Shown: piece after piece, positions 1 through 7,435 of the stretch
How the letters are laid out: each line of letters opens with the position of its first letter
Numbering within the stretch: the stretch's first letter is position 1
Assembly (NCBI GenBank): GCA_964637485.1
Contig: CAZWUU010000016.1
Coordinates: 1 to 14,902 of the forward strand
DNA length: 14,902 nucleotides
Origin: C7867-002 sp964637485
Lineage (GTDB): Bacteria; Patescibacteriota; Minisyncoccia; Phycocordibacterales; PALSA-1337
Direction: 5' to 3'
Position numbers and translations under genes: made by a program
The notes under the pieces: model-generated
What the model was told of the DNA's origin: nothing
Databases searched by the model: none
Seen by the model: the letters and a program-made list of their open reading frames with translations, nothing else

Positions 1-750
1 TATTTTTCAACCAGGAAAAAACCGTCGGCACAAGCTGATCCGATTCTTAATCAATCTCACTATCGTTGGTTTAGCGATGATAACTCTGTTAATAACGCAT
101 CTTTTGTGGCTTTGGAAGATACAGCCATTTCATCTGGGATAGTTTCAGGCGACAGATTGAGGCTCAGATTTGTGGTCGCAAATACTGGTGGTTCTGCGAC
201 AAGTTATAATTATAGATTGGAGTATTCATCAACAACATGTTCTGATTGGACATCTGTACCTACATATGGAAACACCGCAGGAGAACACTGGTCAATGGAT
301 TACTCTCCGTATTCTGGAAATATGGCATCTACGAGTGATTCTGCAGGCCTCACTAATCCTGATGGTCTCACATTTACACCTGGCTATCTCATGACATCTG
401 GATATCAAACGCCAGCATTCACACTTGCAGGAAACTATTTTACTGAACTTGAATATTCTGTAAGATCTACTATAGAATCTCGCGCAGAAGTTCTCTATTG
501 TTTTCGTTTGACCAATGCTGGGTCAGCGACATACTTCACTCATACGTCGCAACCACAAATCACTCTCTCCAGAGTGGCCCAGAGAAAGAGCGATGGCGGG
601 GTAAATGTCGATACATATGGCACGGGTCAAATCATCGTCGGTGGAAGTGCCGGAGGATCTAGAGGTAGTGGAAATTCCGGTGATGATGAGACAGGCGAAG
701 GTCCGCCGGTTGGCGGTGGAGGGGGTGGAGGGGGTGGAGGTTTAGAATAA
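1..750 (+). CDS. Secreted/surface beta-rich protein with polyglycine C-terminus (5'-truncated)
   Basis: The frame is open from the first base, so the start lies outside the window; the GTG at 106 is an internal valine. The 249 visible residues begin with a stretch containing HYRWFSDD and ALEDTAIS. Next comes an alternating, Ser/Thr/Gly/Tyr-rich region with RLRFVVANTG, CSDWTSVP, a HWSMDYS stretch and YCFRLTNAGS. This architecture is familiar from large predicted extracellular proteins of Parcubacteria-like bacteria, where such modules repeat; that link is recalled from family style and not verified. Two cysteines, in the CSDW and YCFR motifs, could form a disulfide if exported. The last 40 residues are Gly/Ser-rich and end in ten consecutive glycines followed by Leu-Glu, coded by tandem 9-nt repeats. 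No C-terminal membrane helix follows. The downstream serine hydrolase begins 8 nt after the stop, so co-transcription is likely. Specific function unknown. Confidence 0.75.
   Translation, partial: YFSTRKKPSAQADPILNQSHYRWFSDDNSVNNASFVALEDTAISSGIVSGDRLRLRFVVANTGGSATSYNYRLEYSSTTCSDWTSVPTYGNTAGEHWSMDYSPYSGNMASTSDSAGLTNPDGLTFTPGYLMTSGYQTPAFTLAGNYFTELEYSVRSTIESRAEVLYCFRLTNAGSATYFTHTSQPQITLSRVAQRKSDGGVNVDTYGTGQIIVGGSAGGSRGSGNSGDDETGEGPPVGGGGGGGGGGLE
712..738 (+). repeat. Tandem 9-nt G-rich repeat coding polyglycine
   Basis: Three consecutive 9-mers (GGCGGTGGA, GGGGGTGGA, GGGGGTGGA) encode nine of the ten glycines at the end of the surface protein. The tract holds many short G runs and could slip in replication or fold as a two-tetrad G-quadruplex. 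The coding strand carries the G-rich side, so the mRNA would be G-rich just before the stop codon. Confidence 0.8.
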
Positions 751-758
751 TTAATATT

Positions 759-1775
759 ATGCAAAATATAAATTCTAGTACAAAGCAAGACGCGGTGTGC
801 GGGTTTAATAACAGAGACTACAAATATTGGATGATGGGGTTTTTTGTTACTGCATTATTTCTGTGCATATACATTATTATCGATGTTGCCAGTCAGGGTG
901 ATTGTGATAAGAAATATGCAAACGTAAACAAAAATATGGCCTGCTCGGAACGAGAGTATGTCATTGATAAAAAGGAATATACAGAAGTTAAGACTAGGAT
1001 GTTGGACTACTTGGAAGAAAAAAAGCAGACACAAAAATTGGATAGAATTTCTGTGTTTTTTAGGGATCTTGTTAATGGTCCCATCATGGGGATAGATGAG
1101 CAGGCTAATTTTATCCCTGCTAGCTTAATGAAATTGCCGATTGCAATAATATATCATTCTTTGTCTGAGCAAAGACCGTCTATCTTCAACCAATATGTTA
1201 CTTATGAATCGGGTGATCCAGGATTTATCAAGTCACTCTCAAGGGACAACAATCTTGTTCCGGGAAGGACATATTCTTTGACGGAGCTGAACAAGATCAT
1301 GCTGAAATACTCTGATAACACTGCATATGCAATCTTGTTGGATAATCTGACAAAACAGACGTCTGAAGAATATATTAGGAATATGTATCTTGAAATGGGT
1401 CTATTGTCTTCGAAGGATTCTATGGATCAAATCTTGTCCGTACGAAGGTATGCCTCTATTTTCCGTGGCCTGTATAATATATCTATCGTTAACAAAGAGG
1501 CATCAGATGAGATCCTGTCTTGGATGTTAGAGTCTGATTATTTGGCCGGATTGCGCGCAGGAGTGCCGTATTCTGTGAAGATATCTCACAAATATGGAGA
1601 GAGAACCCTACCGGATGGGACAAAACAACTGCATGATTGCGGTATTGTATACTTTCCAAATAACCCCTACGTATTGTGTGTAATGACAGAAGGTAGAGAT
1701 TATGATGACCTTTCAGCCGTAATAAAAGATATATCACAAATGATGTATAAGGAAGTTGAATCAAGAAAGCTGTAG
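759..1775 (+). CDS. Membrane-anchored serine hydrolase, class A beta-lactamase/PBP-like fold
   Basis: This 338-residue protein has a short N-terminal cytoplasmic segment, one hydrophobic helix (about residues 25-44) and a cell-exterior domain typical of the beta-lactamase-related (Beta-lactamase2) family. The active-site signatures are in order: Ser-Leu-Met-Lys (S122, K125) as SxxK, Ser-Asp-Asn (185-187) as SDN, and His-Lys-Tyr-Gly (277-280) in the place of KTG, followed by the HDCGIVY strand. The stretch where the class A omega loop with the deacylating Glu166 and its ELN context should sit is very short and has no ExxLN. That argues for a wall-peptide hydrolase, carboxypeptidase or other acyl-serine enzyme and not an antibiotic-degrading beta-lactamase (inference). 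It follows the surface protein by 8 nt and probably shares its transcript. No SD precedes the ATG; an AATAAT at 746-751 lies 7 nt upstream of it. The substrate is unknown. Confidence 0.85.
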   Translation: MQNINSSTKQDAVCGFNNRDYKYWMMGFFVTALFLCIYIIIDVASQGDCDKKYANVNKNMACSEREYVIDKKEYTEVKTRMLDYLEEKKQTQKLDRISVFFRDLVNGPIMGIDEQANFIPASLMKLPIAIIYHSLSEQRPSIFNQYVTYESGDPGFIKSLSRDNNLVPGRTYSLTELNKIMLKYSDNTAYAILLDNLTKQTSEEYIRNMYLEMGLLSSKDSMDQILSVRRYASIFRGLYNISIVNKEASDEILSWMLESDYLAGLRAGVPYSVKISHKYGERTLPDGTKQLHDCGIVYFPNNPYVLCVMTEGRDYDDLSAVIKDISQMMYKEVESRKL

Positions 1776-1790
1776 TCATCTATTTAATTG

Positions 1791-1796
1791 CATAAT
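1791..1796 (+). promoter_or_regulatory. Possible -10 for the RRM gene (CATAAT)
   Basis: CATAAT matches five of six -10 consensus bases and lies shortly after the stop of the serine hydrolase gene. No convincing -35 sits 16-18 bp upstream. If used, transcription would begin near 1803 and give a leader of about 105 nt before the RRM start. Weak, sequence-only call. Confidence 0.3.
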
Positions 1797-1802
1797 AGCT
1801 GA

Positions 1803-1906
1803 AAAGGTGTTACGATGTTGCCGTGTAAGTTTCTCGTCCTTACGCATTAGCATAGTGAACGGGAGTGCCGCTAGTGCGTGTGGAACGCAGGGTGCGGTGA
1901 TAATTT
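1803..1906 (+). promoter_or_regulatory. Structured 5' leader of the RRM gene with competing hairpins
   Basis: Three stems can be drawn by eye. Stem A pairs 1823-1829 with 1839-1845 (7 bp, one G-U, 9-nt loop). Stem B pairs 1844-1851 with 1870-1877 (8 bp, one G-U, 18-nt loop). Stem C pairs 1875-1879 with 1885-1889 (5 bp, 5-nt loop). B shares bases with both A and C, so A+C and B are mutually exclusive. An SD-like GGTGAT follows at 1896-1901, five bases before the ATG. A long leader with alternative folds before a small RNA-binding protein suggests post-transcriptional or temperature control; this is inference, and no known riboswitch class was recognised. Confidence 0.4.
1896..1901 (+). promoter_or_regulatory. 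Ribosome binding site of the RRM gene (GGTGAT)
   Basis: GGTGAT matches the 3' half of the canonical AAGGAGGTGAT complement of the 16S rRNA tail and stands 5 nt before the ATG. It is one of the few recognisable SD sequences in the window and supports the start at 1907. Confidence 0.6.
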
Positions 1907-2161
1907 ATGTCGAAAAGAATTTTCGTTGGCTCAATCGCTTGGGCTACAACTTCTGACAGTTTGAAGAAACACTTCGAACAGGTTGGAGCTGTTGCTAAGG
2001 CAGATGTCCTCACGGACAAGATGACCGGCCGTTCTCGAGGTTTCGGCTTCGTAGAAATGGAATCAGACACAGATGCTGATGCCGCCGTCTCAAAGCTCAA
2101 CGGTTCAGAACTCGATGGTCGCAAGATCGTCGTCTCTGAAGCAAGGCCAAAGTCAAACTAA
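1907..2161 (+). CDS. Single-RRM RNA-binding protein
   Basis: The 84 residues make up little more than one RNA recognition motif. RNP2 is seen as RIFVGSI (residues 4-10) and RNP1 as RGFGFVEM (44-51); the central aromatics F46 and F48 and the RNP2 F6 are the expected RNA-stacking residues. The fold ends with GRKIVVSEARP, the usual last strand. There is no glycine-rich tail like those of some cyanobacterial Rbp or plant GRP proteins. Small single-RRM proteins of this kind in bacteria bind single-stranded RNA and are often cold- or stress-regulated; a chaperone-like role here is inferred. The gene stands alone, with a structured leader carrying an SD-like GGTGAT and a strong terminator directly downstream, so it is probably a one-gene transcription unit. 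Confidence 0.93.
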   Translation: MSKRIFVGSIAWATTSDSLKKHFEQVGAVAKADVLTDKMTGRSRGFGFVEMESDTDADAAVSKLNGSELDGRKIVVSEARPKSN

Positions 2162-2178
2162 TATAGTCTGACTTGGAT

Positions 2179-2210
2179 ACAAAACAACCGCCTTTTGGCG
2201 GGTGTTTTGT
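2179..2210 (+). terminator. Rho-independent terminator after the RRM gene
   Basis: Bases 2179-2192 pair with 2197-2210 around a TTTT loop, giving a 14-bp stem with one mismatch (A2187/G2202). The core is CCGCC/GGCGG. The lower stem is an A tract against a T tract, so the U-run forms the 3' arm itself. It lies 17 nt after the RRM stop codon. The next gene's -10 element starts at the very next base. Confidence 0.85.
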
Positions 2211-2216
2211 TATAAT
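2208..2216 (+). promoter_or_regulatory. Extended -10 promoter (TGTTATAAT) of the first LamG gene
   Basis: A perfect TGnTATAAT begins inside the 3' arm of the terminator hairpin and ends 7 nt before the ATG at 2224. No good -35 is seen, as is common for extended -10 promoters. The predicted transcript start falls on or next to the ATG, so the mRNA would be leaderless. Confidence 0.65.
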
Positions 2217-2223
2217 GGGAATA

Positions 2224-4476
2224 ATGAGAATTGGATTTTCGTTTCTAAAAATGGCTGTTTTTGGGGGATTGATTATGGTTATGTTTTCTAGTTATTCAAT
2301 TTCAAATGCTGCCGTTGTGGGTGTGACACCCGAATCATTAAATATCGGCCTTGTAGGTCACTGGACATTCGATGGAAAAAACATGACACCCAATGTTATC
2401 GATTCGAGTGTATATGCGAACAACGCAAGAGTTGTCGGTCAATCTGCTACCACGTCCGTGACGGGTGTAATCGGTCAGGCTCTTGACCTTGATGGAGCGA
2501 ATGATCATGTATCTATACCTAGTCCGAACGGTAGTCCTTTAGGCTTCAGTACAAGTAGTTTGTCGATAAGCATATGGATTAAACCAAGAACTTTCGGTAT
2601 CGGCAATTACGGAAGAATATTAGATAATGTTACTACCGTAAGTGTGGTCAAGGGATATTCACTGTTCCTCAATAATAGTCCGGGCGGAAATCCTGCTGGT
2701 ACAGAAACATTAAGTACCTGTATCGGTTATGGTTCTGCTACCGCTGTATGTAGTACAGCAAATTCAAATAGTATCACCTTGGGTGTTTGGCAACATATAG
2801 TTATGACGTATGCAACTTCAAGTGGTGCGGTCATATTTTATGTTAACGGTGTCAACAGAGGGGGCTCGACGTTGGGTCAGACAATTGCACAGGGTTCCAG
2901 TGAAATTCTGTTAGGAAATAGGGTTGCAGATTTGATCAGGCAATATAATGGTTCAGTAGATGATTTAAGGTTGTATAACCGAGTGTTGTCAGCAAACGAG
3001 GTTCGTACACTCTACAATATCGGTTCAAATAAAACTGGCGTAACAAGTTCGACACGAAATATACCGAACGGCCTGATTGGTCATTGGACGTTTGATGGAA
3101 AGGATATGGCTCCTACCGTGAGAGACATCAGCGGATTGGCAAATCATGGCACGCTTGTCGGACAGATATCGACTACTTCAGTCGTTGGCAAGTTTGGTCA
3201 GGCTCTCAGATTCGATGGGGCGAATGATTATTTGAATATATCAGCGGTAGCAAATGACATTGGAACTGGTTCTACCACCATATCGGCTTGGGTAAAGCTC
3301 GATGATCCTCACACCAGTGCGTCGTCTCTAAAGTCTGTATTTTCACTGAACGATAGTCCTTCTAGTAATGATATGGCGCTTTGTTTTAAGGGCGGTGGTA
3401 CCACGATTTGTGGCACGACGGGTGGTTCTAACGGAGCAATTTGTTTTATGACCTATTCTGGTGCTTTTAACAACGCCTGTTCTGCTCAAACATCATGGAA
3501 CAGCAATGTCTGGTATCACATCGTAGGAAAGATAGATCAGACGGGCACCTATTTATACGTTGATGGTGTTCAGGTCGGATATAATTCCAATTCTAGGCGT
3601 GGCAGTAGTCAATCGGTAACTTCCTCAATCGCCTCCGAATGGAATGGACCTCAGATAAATTTCTTCAAGGGCACAATAGATGATTTTCGTGTTTATAAGC
3701 GAGGTCTTTCAATCGAAGAAATCAGACAGTTGTACAATCTGGGCGTTACAAAATTGGGCATAACTTCGACGAGTACGGCCTATTCGTATTCATCTGGTCT
3801 GGTGGGATATTGGACATTTGACGGTAAAAATATGGTGCCTAACGTGAGGGATTCTAGTGGGTTGGGGAATCATGGTTATATTACTGGTCAGAGTTCAACG
3901 ACCACATATCCAGGTCGCATAGGACAAGCACTCGTGTTTGATGGTATTGATGATAATGTGAATGCAGGGAGTGCTTCAAGTTTAAAGCCGTCACTTCCGA
4001 TAAGTATATCTACGTGGGTAAAGCTAGATTCAATCCATCCAACATTGTCAGTCCCCTTGGTTGCATTTAGAGATGGAGAAAACCACAACGGTTATTGGTT
4101 GCAAGTTGGGCCTGACAAAAGTGTGCAGGTTAATTTTGGTTCAAACACTTCTTGTAACGTTACGAGTAGACGAACAGGTTCTACTGGTGCGAACAAGATA
4201 GAGGTAGGAAATTGGTATCATATAGTTGGTACCATAAGAGGAGACACGGATATGAATATATACATAAACAATGTCTCTGAATCGCTTAGTTATACCGGTT
4301 CTGGTGGATCTATAACGTATAGTGGATCTTCGGCCTTAAGAATTGGAACAAGCGCAATAGGAGGTGGTCCAGGATGTGTGCCAGTGTATGCGGATGGGCT
4401 CATAGATGAAGTTCGCGTATACAATAAGGCTCTATCACAGTCGGAAGTCAAACAGCTTTACGGCCTTGGAAGATAA
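2224..4476 (+). CDS. Secreted protein with three LamG/concanavalin-like domains
   Basis: The product has 750 residues when started at ATG 2224. An earlier in-frame ATG at 2215 overlaps the TATAAT and is less likely. A signal peptide covers about residues 1-29 (hydrophobic MAVFGGLIMVMF core, Ser-Asn-Ala before the likely cut). Three LamG-type beta-sandwich repeats start at residues 42, 283 and 525, a period of about 241. Each opens with GL(V/I)GxWTFDGK and closes with a D(D/E)xRxYxxxLSxxE(V/I)xxLYxxG motif. Linkers are short and Ser/Thr-rich. There is no transmembrane or sorting signal at the C-terminus, so the protein is probably released or held non-covalently. LamG domains bind glycans or proteins; here adhesion to a host cell, polysaccharide or the cell's own surface layer is inferred. 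The following gene encodes a paralogue of the same three-domain plan. Confidence 0.88.
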   Translation: MRIGFSFLKMAVFGGLIMVMFSSYSISNAAVVGVTPESLNIGLVGHWTFDGKNMTPNVIDSSVYANNARVVGQSATTSVTGVIGQALDLDGANDHVSIPSPNGSPLGFSTSSLSISIWIKPRTFGIGNYGRILDNVTTVSVVKGYSLFLNNSPGGNPAGTETLSTCIGYGSATAVCSTANSNSITLGVWQHIVMTYATSSGAVIFYVNGVNRGGSTLGQTIAQGSSEILLGNRVADLIRQYNGSVDDLRLYNRVLSANEVRTLYNIGSNKTGVTSSTRNIPNGLIGHWTFDGKDMAPTVRDISGLANHGTLVGQISTTSVVGKFGQALRFDGANDYLNISAVANDIGTGSTTISAWVKLDDPHTSASSLKSVFSLNDSPSSNDMALCFKGGGTTICGTTGGSNGAICFMTYSGAFNNACSAQTSWNSNVWYHIVGKIDQTGTYLYVDGVQVGYNSNSRRGSSQSVTSSIASEWNGPQINFFKGTIDDFRVYKRGLSIEEIRQLYNLGVTKLGITSTSTAYSYSSGLVGYWTFDGKNMVPNVRDSSGLGNHGYITGQSSTTTYPGRIGQALVFDGIDDNVNAGSASSLKPSLPISISTWVKLDSIHPTLSVPLVAFRDGENHNGYWLQVGPDKSVQVNFGSNTSCNVTSRRTGSTGANKIEVGNWYHIVGTIRGDTDMNIYINNVSESLSYTGSGGSITYSGSSALRIGTSAIGGGPGCVPVYADGLIDEVRVYNKALSQSEVKQLYGLGR

Positions 4477-4488
4477 AGCGCCAATTGT

Positions 4489-4497
4489 TGCTATAAT
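4489..4497 (+). promoter_or_regulatory. Extended -10 promoter (TGCTATAAT) of the second LamG gene
   Basis: A perfect TGnTATAAT in the 27-nt gap after the first LamG gene ends 6 nt before GTG 4504 and 9 nt before ATG 4507. The second LamG gene can therefore be transcribed independently and probably without a leader. Confidence 0.65.
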
Positions 4498-4506
4498 GAG
4501 CAAGTG

Positions 4507-6723
4507 ATGAAAAAAAATGTAAAAGTGCTATTTTTCTGCGTGTTATGCATGGTTTTTCCAAAAGTCGGTATTGTAAATTCGGCTGTTGTTAACTCCTCCA
4601 AACCAAGCTCATTGAACAGCGGTCTTGTGGGTTACTGGACTTTCGATGGCAAAGATATGATACCGAACGTGAGAGATGTTTCTGGACGTGGTAATCATGG
4701 ATATATACAAGGGCAAACAGCTACTACTACAGCATTGGGCAAACTTGGTCAAGCTCTTATTCTAGATGGAAGCGATGATTACATTTCAGTATCGAACGAG
4801 TCCCAGTTTGATTTTGAGCGAACGGATCCCTTTTCAATTTCTTTGTGGTTTAAGTTTAGTAATAATTCTACAAATGGCACATTATTTGCAAAACAGCTAA
4901 ACGGTGGAAATTTTCCTGGTATCAATTTCTATATTGATGGTACCAATAGGCGTGCTTATTTTATTCTTGTGAGTGTGGACGGGGGCGGAAATTCGCTAAA
5001 CGTATCGACGTCCATGAACTCATTAAATCGCGATACCTGGACTCATGTGATAATGACTTACGATGGTTCTTCTTCAGCTACTGGTGTCAAAATATATTTT
5101 AATGGTGTTAGCCAGTCATTGACTGTCGGAGTAAACAGCTTAACGTCATCAATTCTCAACAATACATCGCCTACATTTGGACGCAATCTATCATCAGCAG
5201 GTTCTACCCTGAAAGGTTCAATCGATGATGCTCGCGTATATAACAGAGAGTTATCTGAAAATGAAGTGAAATCAATTCATAAGGGTGGAACACTACGAAC
5301 AGGAGTTTCTCGTTCTGCAGATGCACTATCGAATGGATTGGTCGGTCACTGGACATTTGATGGTTCAAAAATGGTTTCAAATGTTGCCGATAGCAGTGGT
5401 AATAATGTTCACGGATATTTGCAGGGACAGGTTTCTACTACAACGACAACCGGAAAAATTGGACAGGCTCTGCGACTAAGCGGGGCAAATGCTTTTGTAG
5501 CTGTCGGTAATTCCGATACATTGAATGCACCGAGCGCTGTAACAGTATCAGCTTGGGTTAAGAGCGGTTACAATTTCGGTGCGGTATCTAGCGCCATGTT
5601 CGGTATGGTATCTAGAATGGACGACGCTTCTCCATTTAATGGTTATGAATTGGGAATTGGTGGAAACTATGTCAGCGCGAATAACAAAGCTTATTTTCAC
5701 GCCGGGGGAACCTATCTATCAAATGTGTTAATCGGAACGACGATTATAAATGATGATGTTTGGCATCATTTGGTGGGTAAATATGATGGTACTAAGTCAT
5801 ATGTATATGTAGATGGCGTACTTCAAAATGAGGGCGTCAAAACAAATAATCTTAACAACCCGGGAGAACTTTTCGATATTGGTCAAAATTACGATAGAGT
5901 TCACGATTTTCGCGGCTCATTAGATGATATTCGTGTATATAACCGTGCCTTAAGTGATTCTGAAATTAAGTCTCTATATAATCTTGGTGCCGGCACAAAA
6001 ACCAACACCTCCTTGTCTCAAAAGAATGTTAATTCAAGTGGTCTTGTTGGTCACTGGACATTCGATGGATCGAAGATGACAAGTAACGTTGCCGACAGTA
6101 GTGGTAATGGAAATCACGGATATTTGCAGGGACAGATTTCTACGACAACAAAAATTGGAAAGATTGGGCAAAGTATTCAGTTTGATGGAATAGATGACCG
6201 CGTAAATGTGCCAGATTCCAGTCAGTTTACAATCAGTGGTCCATTTGCAGTATCTGCTTGGATAAAAATGAATAATGCATCTGGATTTCGGCTTGTTAGT
6301 AAAGCAACAATCGCTGCAACACAGGCGGAATGGGGCATGGGTACTAGTGGTGCTGGATCTGCATATTACTTTCAATTATATAGTGGTGGTAGCGCAGCGA
6401 ATAATTGCTCTGCGAATGTAACTTCTGCAGCGACAGGAGATGTGAATACATGGGTTCATCTGCTTGTCCAATATTCTGGTAGTGGCGGCTGTGGTGGAAT
6501 TTCGATATATAGAAACGGAGAAATTCAATCTGTCACGACTGTAAATTCTGGTTCAGGCTTTTCATCCTTCTCAAATACATCAGCGCCAGTTAACATCGGT
6601 GCATTGTTTAATGATGACCCGACTTATAAGAGTTACGCAAGAGGTTTGATAGATGATGTACGAATATTTAACAGAACACTGTCTTCAACAGAAATTAGAC
6701 AGTTATATTTACTTGGTAACTAA
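4507..6723 (+). CDS. Secreted protein with three LamG/concanavalin-like domains (paralogue)
   Basis: This 738-residue protein starts at ATG 4507; a GTG one codon earlier would be equally close to the promoter. The signal peptide is MKK followed by a hydrophobic stretch to about residue 22, with likely cleavage after Asn-Ser-Ala (24-26). LamG repeats begin at residues 39, 277 and 512, each opening with GLVG(Y/H)WTFDG and ending in (D/A)(D/A)xRxxNRxLSxxEI/V. Repeats 2 and 3 share long near-identical nucleotide stretches around the FDGSKM...NVADSSGN...YLQGQ(V/I)STTT segment, so one probably arose by recent internal duplication. As with its neighbour there is no C-terminal anchor. Binding or adhesion outside the cell is the family-based expectation; the ligand is unknown. 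Its stop codon lies one base from the stop of the convergent LOG-family gene, leaving no room for a dedicated terminator. Confidence 0.88.
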   Translation: MKKNVKVLFFCVLCMVFPKVGIVNSAVVNSSKPSSLNSGLVGYWTFDGKDMIPNVRDVSGRGNHGYIQGQTATTTALGKLGQALILDGSDDYISVSNESQFDFERTDPFSISLWFKFSNNSTNGTLFAKQLNGGNFPGINFYIDGTNRRAYFILVSVDGGGNSLNVSTSMNSLNRDTWTHVIMTYDGSSSATGVKIYFNGVSQSLTVGVNSLTSSILNNTSPTFGRNLSSAGSTLKGSIDDARVYNRELSENEVKSIHKGGTLRTGVSRSADALSNGLVGHWTFDGSKMVSNVADSSGNNVHGYLQGQVSTTTTTGKIGQALRLSGANAFVAVGNSDTLNAPSAVTVSAWVKSGYNFGAVSSAMFGMVSRMDDASPFNGYELGIGGNYVSANNKAYFHAGGTYLSNVLIGTTIINDDVWHHLVGKYDGTKSYVYVDGVLQNEGVKTNNLNNPGELFDIGQNYDRVHDFRGSLDDIRVYNRALSDSEIKSLYNLGAGTKTNTSLSQKNVNSSGLVGHWTFDGSKMTSNVADSSGNGNHGYLQGQISTTTKIGKIGQSIQFDGIDDRVNVPDSSQFTISGPFAVSAWIKMNNASGFRLVSKATIAATQAEWGMGTSGAGSAYYFQLYSGGSAANNCSANVTSAATGDVNTWVHLLVQYSGSGGCGGISIYRNGEIQSVTTVNSGSGFSSFSNTSAPVNIGALFNDDPTYKSYARGLIDDVRIFNRTLSSTEIRQLYLLGN

Positions 6724-6724
6724 A

Positions 6725-7435
6725 TCAGTTCAAATTTCTCCACCATGCAGAAGCTGGAGCTTTCTTGATGATTTCTATGACCCTGTCTGCTGAATCAGTG
6801 ATCTCACAAATCCTAATCGCGTCCATTTCCAGCATGAGTGCTTTCTCATGCATGTTCTCTTTAATAAACGAGAGAAGTGGCGACCAAAATTCTGAATGAA
6901 TGAGTATGACAGGTACGCGAGGGATTTTCTTGGTCTGAATAAGAGTCAATATGCTGAATAGTTCATCGAATGTTCCGAAGCCCCCAGGGAAAAATATATA
7001 TGCCTCAGCGGCAAATGATAATAAAGCCTTTCTAACAAAAAAGTATGAGAAATTCACGCTCTCGGTGGCCGACGTTTCCATGACACTTTCTCGCACATGA
7101 TTTATTCTCAGACCAACGGCTTTACCGCCACCGTCTTTCGCGCCACGAGATGCGGCGTCCATGATACCCGGACCACCACCGTTCACAATAGTGTAACCAA
7201 GTTCTTTTGTTATGCGTGCGCAGATATTTTCAGCTGATTTGTAATATTTATGATCTGGCTTGATCATGGATGATCCGAATACAGATACGGATCTCGGATG
7301 TTTTTGAATGAGAGCAAAACCGTCTCTAAATTCTTTTTGGATGCGTGCCAAATGTTCTTCTATGGCTTTTTCGCGAAGAGAAATATGGGGGTCTGCCCAT
7401 TCCTCGTGTATTTCATGTTTGTATTCGTTTGACAT
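6725..7435 (-). CDS. LOG-family (TIGR00730/lysine decarboxylase-like) nucleotide phosphoribohydrolase
   Basis: The product is a 236-residue Rossmann-type protein with the family signature PGGFGTFDE (150-158), the nucleotide-binding loop NGGGPGIMDAASRG (85-98) and the RK pair (135-136) inside SYFFVRKALL. In LOG proteins the Arg and the motif Glu are catalytic, cleaving the N-glycosidic bond of nucleoside 5'-monophosphates; the name 'lysine decarboxylase' is historical. The role in bacteria outside cytokinin producers is probably nucleotide salvage or sanitation (inference). I chose ATG at 7435 because an extended -10 (TGTTATACT) lies 7 nt upstream. A start 12 codons earlier (7471) would put the ATG upstream of that promoter and overlap the tgt start. 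An N-terminal helix of about 45 residues precedes the core, as in the longer members of the family. It is convergent with the LamG gene and divergent from tgt. Confidence 0.9.
   Translation of the reverse strand: MSNEYKHEIHEEWADPHISLREKAIEEHLARIQKEFRDGFALIQKHPRSVSVFGSSMIKPDHKYYKSAENICARITKELGYTIVNGGGPGIMDAASRGAKDGGGKAVGLRINHVRESVMETSATESVNFSYFFVRKALLSFAAEAYIFFPGGFGTFDELFSILTLIQTKKIPRVPVILIHSEFWSPLLSFIKENMHEKALMLEMDAIRICEITDSADRVIEIIKKAPASAWWRNLN

Noticed and set aside
106..750. Surface protein starting at GTG 106
   Set aside because: The same frame is open to base 1 and the upstream residues (HYRWFSDD...) belong to the same domain type, so the gene is truncated by the window edge.
1800..1906. 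tRNA or known riboswitch in the RRM leader
   Set aside because: The stems do not form a cloverleaf, no T-loop GTTCRA motif or CCA end is present, and no known aptamer core was recognised.
1840..2124. Minus-strand frame opposite the RRM gene, and similar frames opposite tgt, the aldolase and rplY
   Set aside because: They show no family motifs, have compositions typical of antisense shadows, and lie fully over strongly identified genes.
2173..2223. Start of the first LamG protein at TTG 2173 or ATG 2215
   Set aside because: TTG 2173 lies in front of the terminator hairpin, and ATG 2215 overlaps the TATAAT. Only ATG 2224 lies at or after the predicted transcript start and directly gives a normal signal peptide.
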